Of a stretch of DNA of 64,000 nucleotides, positions 26,880-35,512 are shown one piece after another. Position numbers and translations under genes: made by a program. Under the pieces are notes generated by a model, which made no database searches, was not told the DNA's origin, and saw nothing but the letters and a program-made list of their open reading frames with translations. The DNA is from Gemmobacter denitrificans (GTDB lineage: Bacteria; Pseudomonadota; Alphaproteobacteria; Rhodobacterales; Rhodobacteraceae), in the NCBI RefSeq assembly GCF_036964905.1, contig NZ_JBALHR010000013.1:1-64000 (forward strand), read 5' to 3'. Each line of letters opens with the position of its first letter. The stretch's first letter is position 1.

Positions 26880-27827
26880 ATGGAAATCGTTGCGCATAAC
26901 ACTACGCAGGTCATGCCGAACCAGCGCTCGTCGCATTGGACGCGCGTGATCGGCGAAACTTACTTTCCGTTGCAGCTGACTTTCCGCGATGCCGGTGCGT
27001 TCTCCGGGACCCTTGAGAAGCGGCAGATGGGAAACGTCTCCCTGTCGCGCCTTGCAACCGAACCGCTGCAATACGAGCGGCGGCCAACGCACATCACCCA
27101 TACCCGCGAGGAAGAGTATCTGATCACCGTCCCCCGTCTTAGTCCGGTCGAGTTCAAGCAGATGGGACGCGAGGTCCGCTGCGACCCCGGCGGTTTCCTC
27201 CTTGAACGCGGCGACGAACCCTACCGCTTTTCCTATGACACGACGAACGAGCTGAGTGTCCTGAAGATCAGCAAGAAGTCGCTGGCCGAAAAGGTCCGCG
27301 ATCCGGACAGGTTCTGTGCCAGGACGATCGACTGCCGCAGCGGTCTTCCGTCGCTCTTTACCTCGCTGATGCATCAGCTTCATTCGCTGCCCCTGTCAGC
27401 GGGGCGTGCGGCAGACATCCTTGGCCAGCAGATCGTCGATGTGCTGGCCCTTGCTCTGGACGAATCCGCGACCGATGACCATCAGGTGCGCACATCGGTG
27501 CGGGCCGGACATCTGCGTCGGGCCGAACAGGTGATCCGCAAGCACCTGTCCAACCCCACCCTGTCGCCCGAATTCGTGGCCGAAGCCTGTGGCATCTCGA
27601 AGCGTTATCTGCACGAACTTTTCGGCGACACGAACCAGACAGTTTCCCAGTTCATCCGGGATGAACGGTTGATCGCGGCAAAGGAACTGATCCTGTCCTC
27701 GCCCGCGTTGTCGATGGCCGAGATTTCATACCGCTTCGGCTTTTGCGATCAGGCGCAGTTTTCAAGGCTGTTCAAGGCCAAGTTCGGCGTAGCTCCCTCG
27801 GACTGGCGACGGAGTCGCGCCAATTGA
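26880..27827 (+). CDS. AraC-family transcriptional regulator
   Basis: A 315-aa protein from ATG 26880 with a GGGGAGAGGG site. The N-terminal about 200 residues match the AraC-binding-like sensor domain. The C-terminal about 100 residues are the double HTH (VRAGHLRRAEQVIRKHLSNP, CGISKRYLHELFG, and the FGFCDQAQFSRLFKAKFG signature). Divergent position from hyuB and repeats in the gap argue that it activates the hyuB-A-liv operon, probably with the imported ligand or a product as inducer. Confidence 0.88.
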   Translation: MEIVAHNTTQVMPNQRSSHWTRVIGETYFPLQLTFRDAGAFSGTLEKRQMGNVSLSRLATEPLQYERRPTHITHTREEEYLITVPRLSPVEFKQMGREVRCDPGGFLLERGDEPYRFSYDTTNELSVLKISKKSLAEKVRDPDRFCARTIDCRSGLPSLFTSLMHQLHSLPLSAGRAADILGQQIVDVLALALDESATDDHQVRTSVRAGHLRRAEQVIRKHLSNPTLSPEFVAEACGISKRYLHELFGDTNQTVSQFIRDERLIAAKELILSSPALSMAEISYRFGFCDQAQFSRLFKAKFGVAPSDWRRSRAN

Positions 27828-27958
27828 CGCTCCCCTCCACCGCCCGTGGCTCGGGCGGTTTTGTGCGCCGATTGACACCCGTATGCGCGCTGCTTCCAAA
27901 CAAAGCACGGGAAAGCAGATGTCAGCGCGTGGATTGCCGACCGTCCGCTCAGGGCCGT

Positions 27959-28864
27959 TCACGCCGCCTGCAACTGCGCCGCACAAGCCAGCCGCCCTAT
28001 ATCCCAGCCACTGGTATGCCCCTTCTTCAAATACACCGCCGCCAACTGGAACCCGCTTTGGGGCCAGCCCTTGGGTGTGTCGAGCCAGAGGATTTGCGCG
28101 ATCCCGAACCCTGCCGCCTCGATGTCGCGCAGGCGGGCTTTGGTCGTCAGGTTCACAAGCGGGGCAAGCCAGACGATGTTCGGCGCCAGGGTCATGGCGT
28201 GGCGGGTGAAGTCGCGCAGCCGGGACCAGGGCGGGTTCGTCACGATCCAGTCGACGGGCTGCGTCGAGGTCAGGAAGTCGCGTCCGTCGGTCAGTTCGCA
28301 CCAGTCGCGCTCAAGATGGGCGGGGAACTGGTCGAAGAAGGCTCCACGCCCGCGCGCCGGGTCGAGGATGCGGCCAACCATCTGACTTTGGAAATGCGAA
28401 AGAATCGCCGCCGCAAGCTCCGGCGGTGTCATCACCATGTCGCGCGACGGCGCGTTGCGGGGCGGCACAAGGCCGGGCTTCGAACCCCGGTTTCGGCTTC
28501 GCAACGCCGGTCGCAGGCCTAGGGCTGACAGCACGGCGATCAGGATGGCGACACCGCCGCCCAGGTTCTTCTCCAGATCGATGATCGTGCCTCGGGCGCA
28601 ACCGACACGCCGCGCAAGGCCGGCCTGCGTCAGGCCCTTGGAAAGCCGGCGCGCGACGATGGTCTGCACAGGATCGGTGCCGATCGGCATCCAGCCCCAG
28701 TCAAGGTCGAGGATGCGCATCACCCCTTGCAAGGACCGGAGGGTGCCGCTGCCCCGTTGCAGCCCCCGCAAGGTCGGCACGCTGATCCCGGCAGACGTCG
28801 CAAGCGCCGCCTGCGTCAGCCCGCGCGCACGACGCGCGTGCTCCAACAACGGAAGGGTCGGCAT
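27959..28864 (-). CDS. Tandem HTH (XRE) fused to a DNA-methyltransferase-like domain
   Basis: About 301 aa from the ATG at 28864; a start at 28921 would add 19 residues but has no ribosome site. Two XRE-type helix-turn-helix units occupy residues about 4-60 (LTQAALATSAGISVPTLRGL) and 66-120 (LTQAGLARRVGCARGTIIDLE). Residues about 143-285 look like a class I methyltransferase: DPARGRGAF is a variant of motif I, and TNPPW at 209-213 is motif IV of N6-adenine or N4-cytosine enzymes. It is a lone gene facing away from the AraC gene, with no restriction partner adjacent. It may be a methyltransferase that regulates its own promoter. Confidence 0.7.
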   Translation of the reverse strand: MPTLPLLEHARRARGLTQAALATSAGISVPTLRGLQRGSGTLRSLQGVMRILDLDWGWMPIGTDPVQTIVARRLSKGLTQAGLARRVGCARGTIIDLEKNLGGGVAILIAVLSALGLRPALRSRNRGSKPGLVPPRNAPSRDMVMTPPELAAAILSHFQSQMVGRILDPARGRGAFFDQFPAHLERDWCELTDGRDFLTSTQPVDWIVTNPPWSRLRDFTRHAMTLAPNIVWLAPLVNLTTKARLRDIEAAGFGIAQILWLDTPKGWPQSGFQLAAVYLKKGHTSGWDIGRLACAAQLQAA

Positions 28865-29543
28865 GTCCGAATTTCTTTCTGCTTTCCGAGGACAAATAAA
28901 AAGATAATCCGACATGCGCAATGCGTAGTATGTTGGCTGCTGAGCGGAACCGTTGCACCGCCCGCCGCACAGGTCCCGCGCATGGGCCCGCGCCCGAAGG
29001 TCGAAGAGGACGTCGGCCTGCTCCTGTTTAAGGGACCAGCCAAAGGTGATCGTCTTTCAGTCATGGCGGAAACGGACGCGGCGCCGGGCTGAGAGAAGAG
29101 CGACGATCTGGGCGGTGGCAGTTTGCAGCCATGCCAGCGACAAGGCCCATTGTTGCCGCAGCCTCGCCAGCAATGCGGGTCCCGCCGACATTCACCCCCG
29201 GTGCCGCCCCGACAGAAACCGAACTGTCCATCGGGTTCGCACTGCAGACAGACAAAGGCCTTCGTCAAGGACCGACGTGGACGTCGAAGACGCCATACTT
29301 TGAATTCCGAAAAAACAGAAACCATTTCAAAACAGTCACTTGAGAAAGAATAAGAAGCCGGAAAACCTCTCCTTCCCTTCTCACTGGCAAAACGAAGACA
29401 GGCATCAACCTGGAAAACAAAGAACTTGGAAAGACGGTCAACCTGAGAAACCGGAAAGAGGAAACACCCCAAGAACTCCCCTGTCTGGACAGCCCTTGCC
29501 GCCCCTGTCACCCTGACGCGGCCACTTCCACCGGATCGCGCCG
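28865..29543. other. Gene-free stretch with a purine-rich segment
   Basis: About 680 bp between divergent genes. I see no supportable coding sequence; a 231-codon leftward frame and several short frames lack ribosome sites and family features. From about 29300 to 29475 the plus strand is strongly A/G-rich with recurring GGAAA-type words, unlike its surroundings. It may act as a leader or promoter region for the gene at 29544. Confidence 0.4.
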
Positions 29544-30842
29544 ATGAAACCTTCGCACGACCTGACCAACCTGATCGCCTTTTCCCAGCGCGAAGGGGTG
29601 TGGCCGGAGCTGCTGGCTTCGGTGCTTGATGAGCATTTCGGACCGGCGCTGGAGGAGTTCGATCTGGATTTCGATGACCTTGAGGAGGTTCTGGGTCCGC
29701 AATTGCCTTGGGTGATGTGGGGCTGTGCCTTCGAGGACTTCCTGACGCGGGATTGGGAACCGGAAGGGAATGTCGTCGATCTTTACCTCAAGCGCCGGGG
29801 CTGGCGGGAACCGGCTTTGGCCAAGGGTTACATGCAGGGCCTGCGCCATGCCCATGTCAGCCTGCACGAGGTCCTGTCCACCGTGGCGGGCGAAACCATG
29901 GTGTTGCGCGATGTGCTGACGGGTGCAGGGCCTGTCACCGTCCGCGAGAAAAGCGCGAGCCGGACCCTGAAACCCGGCGACCGCATTGCCGTCCGGGTGG
30001 TGCCGGTGCGGGATCACCATGTGATCTCGGGCGGTTTGCTGCCCTTTGCGCCCGCCGTTGTTGACACGCTGATGGACGGGCTGCGGACCGTGCTGAAGCT
30101 GCGCCGGAAAAAGGACCTGCGCCTGTCGCCCGAGCAACTGCGCGGCATTGCCCACCTGTTCACGGCGGCCTTCCTGTTCACCCACTTGCCCCAGGCCCTG
30201 GACCCGCAACGGCCGCAGATGACGAACACGGATGGCGAGGACCTTGTGTTCCACGAATTGCGCTTTCCCTTTGCGACCGGCGTGACGCAGGCACAGGTGA
30301 CCGAGGCACTCAGCCATTTGCCCGACCTTTCCGCCGACGGGGCAAGGCGTTGGGTGTGGCTGTCGAAGTCCGGCAAGGGCGGGGCAGGAAACATGATCCA
30401 CGGCACGCTGGACCTGCGTGGCAAGGCTCTGGTGCTCGAAGTGAATTCCGCCGAACGCGCGGCCCGCGGGGCGGCGATGGTCGGCAAGGCCGCGGGCGCC
30501 CTGCTGCGCCCGCCCCTGATGGCAATCCAGACCGTCGATCAGGCCCGGGCGGCGCATGTCGAACGGGCGCCCTTGGCGACCGAGGAAATCCCGCCCGAGA
30601 TCGCGCAGGAGGTCGCCCACGCCCACATGACCCGCCACTATCGCGACACGCTGGACCAGCCCATTCCGGCGCTGCAAGGCAAGACACCGCGCCAGGCGAT
30701 CAAGACTGCCGCCGGGCGGAAACGGGTGGCGGAATGGCTAAGGCTTCTCGAAACCGGCACGGCTCGCGCCGATGCAGGGGCGATGACGGGGTATGATTTT
30801 GCCTGGATGTGGGAGGAGTTGGGGGTAACGCGTGAAGGGTGA
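29544..30842 (+). CDS. Uncharacterised 432-aa protein in the defence island
   Basis: I do not recognise a named family with certainty. The protein is soluble and starts with an acidic helical region (LLASVLDEHFGPALEEFDLDFDD). It has GDRIAVRVVPVRDHHVISGG in the middle, and ends with a segment PALQGKTPRQAIKTAAGRKRV near residue 375. That last type of motif recurs at the C-termini of several large bacterial proteins of unknown function, some carrying SEC-C motifs, which I do not see here. It converges on mcrC with about 100 bp between stops. A defence or regulatory role is only suggested by context. Confidence 0.6.
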   Translation: MKPSHDLTNLIAFSQREGVWPELLASVLDEHFGPALEEFDLDFDDLEEVLGPQLPWVMWGCAFEDFLTRDWEPEGNVVDLYLKRRGWREPALAKGYMQGLRHAHVSLHEVLSTVAGETMVLRDVLTGAGPVTVREKSASRTLKPGDRIAVRVVPVRDHHVISGGLLPFAPAVVDTLMDGLRTVLKLRRKKDLRLSPEQLRGIAHLFTAAFLFTHLPQALDPQRPQMTNTDGEDLVFHELRFPFATGVTQAQVTEALSHLPDLSADGARRWVWLSKSGKGGAGNMIHGTLDLRGKALVLEVNSAERAARGAAMVGKAAGALLRPPLMAIQTVDQARAAHVERAPLATEEIPPEIAQEVAHAHMTRHYRDTLDQPIPALQGKTPRQAIKTAAGRKRVAEWLRLLETGTARADAGAMTGYDFAWMWEELGVTREG

Positions 30843-30941
30843 ACCAGGCCTGCCGACTTCTTGGCTGCCTGCAACTTCGAGCGATGCCTCAAGACCCTCT
30901 GCTGACGCACGCCCTACGAATACATCTGCAAAATCTGGACA

Positions 30942-32309
30942 TCAGACCCCAATCGATTCATCTTTACCCTCATCAACAAGATGCCGGGACCTATCACCTA
31001 CCATGACCAAGTCTCGTCGGGGTGCATCCAGCCGGAAAAGCTCATCCAACTCAGCCATCAATTCCGCAACGTTTCCGATCCCCACGCAGGCGGTCTCCAA
31101 AACCGTGTCCCGCCCCGTAATCCTGTTCCGCGCCAGCACAACAGGCGATCCGTCCAGTCCCTGATGCCGAGGATACAGCAGTGTCAACCGACCCGTCCGG
31201 TAAAGATGCCCATAGGCCATCATCTGGTAAACGTCGCTTTGGGAAACCCCATGCTTCCTGTCGTCCACCCGCGCGGCGATCCTCTTCCACTTCGTGTCGA
31301 TGATGTGGACCACCTCACCTCCCCGCCGAATGAGAATGTCAGGCTTCGTCTGGAACAGACCGCGCCCGTCAGGCTCCGAAGTCAGGCAAAACAACCGACC
31401 GCCCTGCAGATGGACGGAAAACTCCGTGCCCCTCAGGCATCGCGCGATCATCCGGCCCACATATTCCTCGAACAAGGCATTCATTTCGAAGAGCAGCGCA
31501 GTGCCTTGTCCAGCGCCCGAACTGGTCGTCTGATATCGTCCGAACAGGAACAACCGCGCCATAGCCAGCAACTCGGCCCATGACCGGTTCGTCCGGTCGA
31601 GGATCACCTCGTTCCACCGAAGGGCGGCCGGCGGCACATCCGAGACGTCGGCATAGACAAAGCCCAGTTCCCGAAGCTTCTGGACGTTCGATGCACTTCT
31701 CGAGACACGGGAAAGATGCCCAATTGTCGCCTTCAGGATCCGGTTCAGGGCGATGTCCCCAGACAACTCATCGAACCGGCAGGCGAGGCGAGACGGATTG
31801 ACCGCATGCCGCGTGAACTGCCGCGTTACGTCGAGGGTCCCGCGAAGGGCGGGCAGATCGTCCTCGTCCCGCCGATATTGGCGTGGCATGCCCCGCCTGA
31901 CCGCCTCGGTCAGCTTATCGGCAAAAACCCGGATCAGGATTTCCAGAAGCGTGTCGCGCTGCCAGTCGAGCTCCGTCATCCGCCCAAGGTCGATCCGCAA
32001 GTCCAACGCCACGGCCAGCATATGGATCAGACGCTTCCGGATCGCAGCGTTGCGGGCTGTCAGGTCGGCTTCAGCCACGTCGATCTTTGGCAGGATTTCC
32101 AGCGCCCCCTGCGGTGCAGCAATGACGCCCACGACTCCCCGCGCCCGGATGTGCTTGCGATGTTCCTCCAGCACGCCCTGCCCACCGCTTCCGGCCAGGG
32201 GTGATGACCGCGCAACTTCCGCAAGCCGTGCGGCCAGGAGCTCCGGTATCTGCCCCTCACCCTCCCCGTAGGACAGGCTTTCCCACTCCCGGATCGTGTG
32301 GGTCCGCAT
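30942..32309 (-). CDS. mcrC: McrC-family modification-dependent restriction subunit
   Basis: A 455-aa McrC protein. The N-terminal part carries MRTHTIREWESLSY, and the C-terminal PD-(D/E)XK nuclease has FQTKPDILIRRGGEVVHIIDTKWKRI-type residues (D about 341, D-x-K about 353-355). A VYQMMAYGHLY helix follows, as is usual. Its start shares one base with the mcrB stop (TGATG), so the two are coupled. McrC provides DNA cleavage and stimulates the McrB GTPase in restriction of modified foreign DNA. Confidence 0.92.
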   Translation of the reverse strand: MRTHTIREWESLSYGEGEGQIPELLAARLAEVARSSPLAGSGGQGVLEEHRKHIRARGVVGVIAAPQGALEILPKIDVAEADLTARNAAIRKRLIHMLAVALDLRIDLGRMTELDWQRDTLLEILIRVFADKLTEAVRRGMPRQYRRDEDDLPALRGTLDVTRQFTRHAVNPSRLACRFDELSGDIALNRILKATIGHLSRVSRSASNVQKLRELGFVYADVSDVPPAALRWNEVILDRTNRSWAELLAMARLFLFGRYQTTSSGAGQGTALLFEMNALFEEYVGRMIARCLRGTEFSVHLQGGRLFCLTSEPDGRGLFQTKPDILIRRGGEVVHIIDTKWKRIAARVDDRKHGVSQSDVYQMMAYGHLYRTGRLTLLYPRHQGLDGSPVVLARNRITGRDTVLETACVGIGNVAELMAELDELFRLDAPRRDLVMVGDRSRHLVDEGKDESIGV

Positions 32310-35300
32310 CAGGCCGCAAACTCGGACAGATCGAAACGGTCATTCAGCGTCCAGCGCATCCGCGGCTCACGCGTGTCATCATCCCCAAGGCCATCGGGCA
32401 CCGGCAGAACACGCGCGGTCAGGAAGCGCGACCGCCCCTGCGCCGCATCGCCCAGCACGGCAGCGACGCGGGACCAGTCCTCGTAGAAATATTCTGCCAG
32501 CAGGGGGATCACCTTGTATCGCAGCACATCCACGATTTCCGATTGGCTCCGGCAGGCCGAGAAATAAGCGTGTCCGATCTGGTGCTCGCGGTCGAAGAGA
32601 TACTCGATGCGCTCATTCAGCGTCTGCAAAAGCCTGCGAAGCGCGATCCCGTCCACGACTTCGGGCAGGACCGACGGGTCCGGCATCAATTCGCGGAACG
32701 TGAAGCGGCGGCGCAGCGCGGTATCAAGCAGCGCGATGGACCGGTCGGCCGTGTTCATCGTGCCGATGATATGCAGGTTCGCAGGCACACCGAAGAGCGT
32801 CTTTGAATAGGGCAGCTGCAGTCTGATCTCGTTTTCCATGCCCAAGCGTTTGTCCGATTCCAGCAGGGTAATGAGTTCACCAAAGACCTTCGAGATGTTG
32901 GCCCGGTTGATCTCGTCGATGATCAGGACATGGGGACGGGCAGACTGCGTCGGGCGGGCGGCGGACTCCCCGAACACGGTCTGTTCAAGCACATCCCAGC
33001 CGATGAGGTCCGGCTCCAGCGAGTAGATTGGGTGGAACGAGGTGAAGGGTTTCGGATAGATCCCCTCGCGGTCCACGCCTTGGGCGCTTGACCATATCCA
33101 TTCGACCGCCCGCGAATGCCGTGCGGGTTCTGTCGCGGAGGGTGGTTCATAAAGATACGGTCCCACGATACGACCCAGCGCCACGACGTTTCCGGTGCGC
33201 GCCGTCAGCATGACGAAGTCGCCGACCTCCGCTTCCGAACGGATCACCCAGGTCCCATAGACATCGGGCGAGTATCCCTTGATCTGCGGATTCTCGACCT
33301 GACGCACTGCCTTGATCGCATCCCATTCCTCGAATTCCGGCGCAGACCAATCCGTATCGCCGCCATGCAGCCAATCGATACGCCCCAGGGCGAGGGCCCG
33401 ATCCAGCTTGGACTTCCATCCGCTGCTTGTCAGGCCCAGTCGATAAATCTTTCGCTTCCGATCCAATCTTGAAGACTCCTCCGCCGTCACCCCGGTATCA
33501 AGCCGCGCCCGCTCGCTGATCCGTTTGAACAGCCCGTCCTTTACTTTCAGGGTAAAGCCTCCTCCCTGCACGCCGCTTTCCGAAAGTTCAGCCCCACCGG
33601 AAGAACCGGTCTCTGGCCGCAGTCCTTCCACGAATTCTTCATAGGACATGGACTGATGGAAGGTTACGAACTCTACCCGACCTTCGGAAACCAGCGTCCG
33701 GTAGGCCTGCATCACAGCCTTCCGGTCGTTTCGCATCGCGGCGGCCGCCGTATCACCCAGACACAGCCGGACCGCCTCGAACGCTGTATGGTAGGTCTTT
33801 CCGGTCCCGGGCGGCCCGTAAAGGATCATGTTCGTCGGCAGGGTAAGCTCAGTGCTCTTCATCGGTTCTGTCTTCCCTATCTGCTCGAACGCAAAGGTAA
33901 ATGTTTCGTCTCCGGACTGCGCCGCGCCGCTGCATCCGATGAGGGTGATTCCCGCCATATCCGCGAACACCGGATCAGAGATCGCCTCGCTCGCAGCCGC
34001 TACCGTGAAGGAAGGTCCAAGCAGGCGGTGCAGATCGCCCACCCTGATCTCCACCTGCGACCGCTGATCCTCCCGCGCCGGTTCGACGAAGTAGTTAACC
34101 GCGCAAAGGCGCATACGGTCAGGTCCACGGTCGAGATGGGTGTATTGTTCGGGCAGTGGCAAAGTCTCGCCGTTCTCGCCAACGATCACGAAACCGGCGG
34201 CATGGAGTAACGCGGCAGAATCGTGCTTCTGACCCCATCCCCCTGTAAGCTCCGATTTATTCCGGATGACCCCGACGATCGGCTTGGTCGGGTAGACCCT
34301 GTTCCGCCGTTCGCGTGTCGACAACACCCAATAGTCCCGCGGATCGCCGAACCGATCCAGAATCTCTGTCCTTTCCACGCCGTCCCTGTGCCGATCAATG
34401 GCATCCATCGCGCCTTCCACCGTCAGGCGGGTGATGGGCATGTCCTCGTCGCGATACCGCGACACAACCCAAAGCGCACTCTGCACATCGATCATGTCCC
34501 GTGGGGCCAGACCGCGCTCGACAAAGGCCGCCCGGACAGCCCGCATGAACCGCAACTCGTCAGCATAGGTGGCCGAAACTTGTGGATGACGTGGAAAAGG
34601 ACGCCCCGTCCCCTCGCGCCACAGATCCTGACGGACGGTATTGCGGATGTAACTCGCCGAGTCCGGCCATAGATGGAAGAAAAGGAACTCAGCAATCTGC
34701 CGGGGCGGATCGTCCGAAGGGTTCGGCACCGCCGCGCGCCAGACCGCAACGAACTCATCCATCGCGGCACCGTGTCCTTCTGGTGGCCTCAAAGCCGCAT
34801 GCGCCAGCCGGACAAGGGCCGGTTGAAGCCGCTCCTTGTCGCCGTCCCCATTGGGCATGAGCGGGAGGCTCGTCCGCCAATCCAGCAGGTTGCTGCTCTT
34901 CTGGCCGATCGACGCCAGCACGGCATCGAAGATTTCACGGTCCGTAGAAGCAGCTTCCAAACCGGCCCGCAGATTGCGCGACGTTTCGAGCTTGTAGCTT
35001 CTCTCCCGCTGATCGAACTCTGCATCAGGCGGATCGAAGTGCCGGAAGTCAGGGAACATCGTCCGGACCACACCGATCCATCGCGCAACGGCAGCAGGAT
35101 CGAGAACAAGTTCACCCTCGTCACCACCAACAAGCGCAATGAGCTCTTTCAGCCGTCCCACAGAGTCCACACGCACCTGAACGCAGTCCGACGTCCCGAA
35201 AGACCAGTCGCGGCTCAAACCCGAATGGCGCGCCCCATCCTTCTGGCCGTCCGTATAGGTAAAAAGCTTTGGAACAAAACCTGCCGCTTCCAAACGGTCG

Positions 35301-35512
35301 GACCATTTCCGATGCAGATAAAAATTCTGAGCTGCTGCCTCGAGCTGCCAGACGAGCCGCTCTCCACCGGTCGTATCGAAAGCAACCATCTTTTTCGTGG
35401 CTGTCCCCGGCCGCAAATCAGACCCGACCAACTCCGCCAAGAAATCACGCCGCAACGGAACCACGGCATCACGGTCGTTCTCCACAATCCGCGCCTCGAT
35501 ACCCTCCCACAT
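32309..35512 (-). CDS. mcrB: McrB-family AAA+ GTPase with PUA/EVE-like insertion
   Basis: A 1067-aa motor subunit. Residues 1 to about 540 are a long N-terminal region of unknown specificity. Walker A (ILYGPPGTGKTYH) is near residue 565, and FVTFHQSMSYEEFVEGLRPE near 620 is typical of McrB. Walker B with the McrB signature (LIIDEINRANISKVFGEL) is near 860, and MNTADRSIALLDTALRRRF near 915. Between Walker A and B, about 687-790, is a domain with IDWLHGGDTDWS and WVIRSEAEVGDFVML, which looks like a PUA/EVE-type modified-base reader. It starts 1 bp after the nuclease-helicase gene. Confidence 0.9.
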   Translation of the reverse strand: MWEGIEARIVENDRDAVVPLRRDFLAELVGSDLRPGTATKKMVAFDTTGGERLVWQLEAAAQNFYLHRKWSDRLEAAGFVPKLFTYTDGQKDGARHSGLSRDWSFGTSDCVQVRVDSVGRLKELIALVGGDEGELVLDPAAVARWIGVVRTMFPDFRHFDPPDAEFDQRERSYKLETSRNLRAGLEAASTDREIFDAVLASIGQKSSNLLDWRTSLPLMPNGDGDKERLQPALVRLAHAALRPPEGHGAAMDEFVAVWRAAVPNPSDDPPRQIAEFLFFHLWPDSASYIRNTVRQDLWREGTGRPFPRHPQVSATYADELRFMRAVRAAFVERGLAPRDMIDVQSALWVVSRYRDEDMPITRLTVEGAMDAIDRHRDGVERTEILDRFGDPRDYWVLSTRERRNRVYPTKPIVGVIRNKSELTGGWGQKHDSAALLHAAGFVIVGENGETLPLPEQYTHLDRGPDRMRLCAVNYFVEPAREDQRSQVEIRVGDLHRLLGPSFTVAAASEAISDPVFADMAGITLIGCSGAAQSGDETFTFAFEQIGKTEPMKSTELTLPTNMILYGPPGTGKTYHTAFEAVRLCLGDTAAAAMRNDRKAVMQAYRTLVSEGRVEFVTFHQSMSYEEFVEGLRPETGSSGGAELSESGVQGGGFTLKVKDGLFKRISERARLDTGVTAEESSRLDRKRKIYRLGLTSSGWKSKLDRALALGRIDWLHGGDTDWSAPEFEEWDAIKAVRQVENPQIKGYSPDVYGTWVIRSEAEVGDFVMLTARTGNVVALGRIVGPYLYEPPSATEPARHSRAVEWIWSSAQGVDREGIYPKPFTSFHPIYSLEPDLIGWDVLEQTVFGESAARPTQSARPHVLIIDEINRANISKVFGELITLLESDKRLGMENEIRLQLPYSKTLFGVPANLHIIGTMNTADRSIALLDTALRRRFTFRELMPDPSVLPEVVDGIALRRLLQTLNERIEYLFDREHQIGHAYFSACRSQSEIVDVLRYKVIPLLAEYFYEDWSRVAAVLGDAAQGRSRFLTARVLPVPDGLGDDDTREPRMRWTLNDRFDLSEFAA

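Noticed and set aside
28816..29511. 231-codon minus-strand frame upstream of the HTH-methyltransferase gene
   Set aside because: Phe/Ser/Arg-rich composition in the purine-rich stretch, no ribosome site, no recognisable family.
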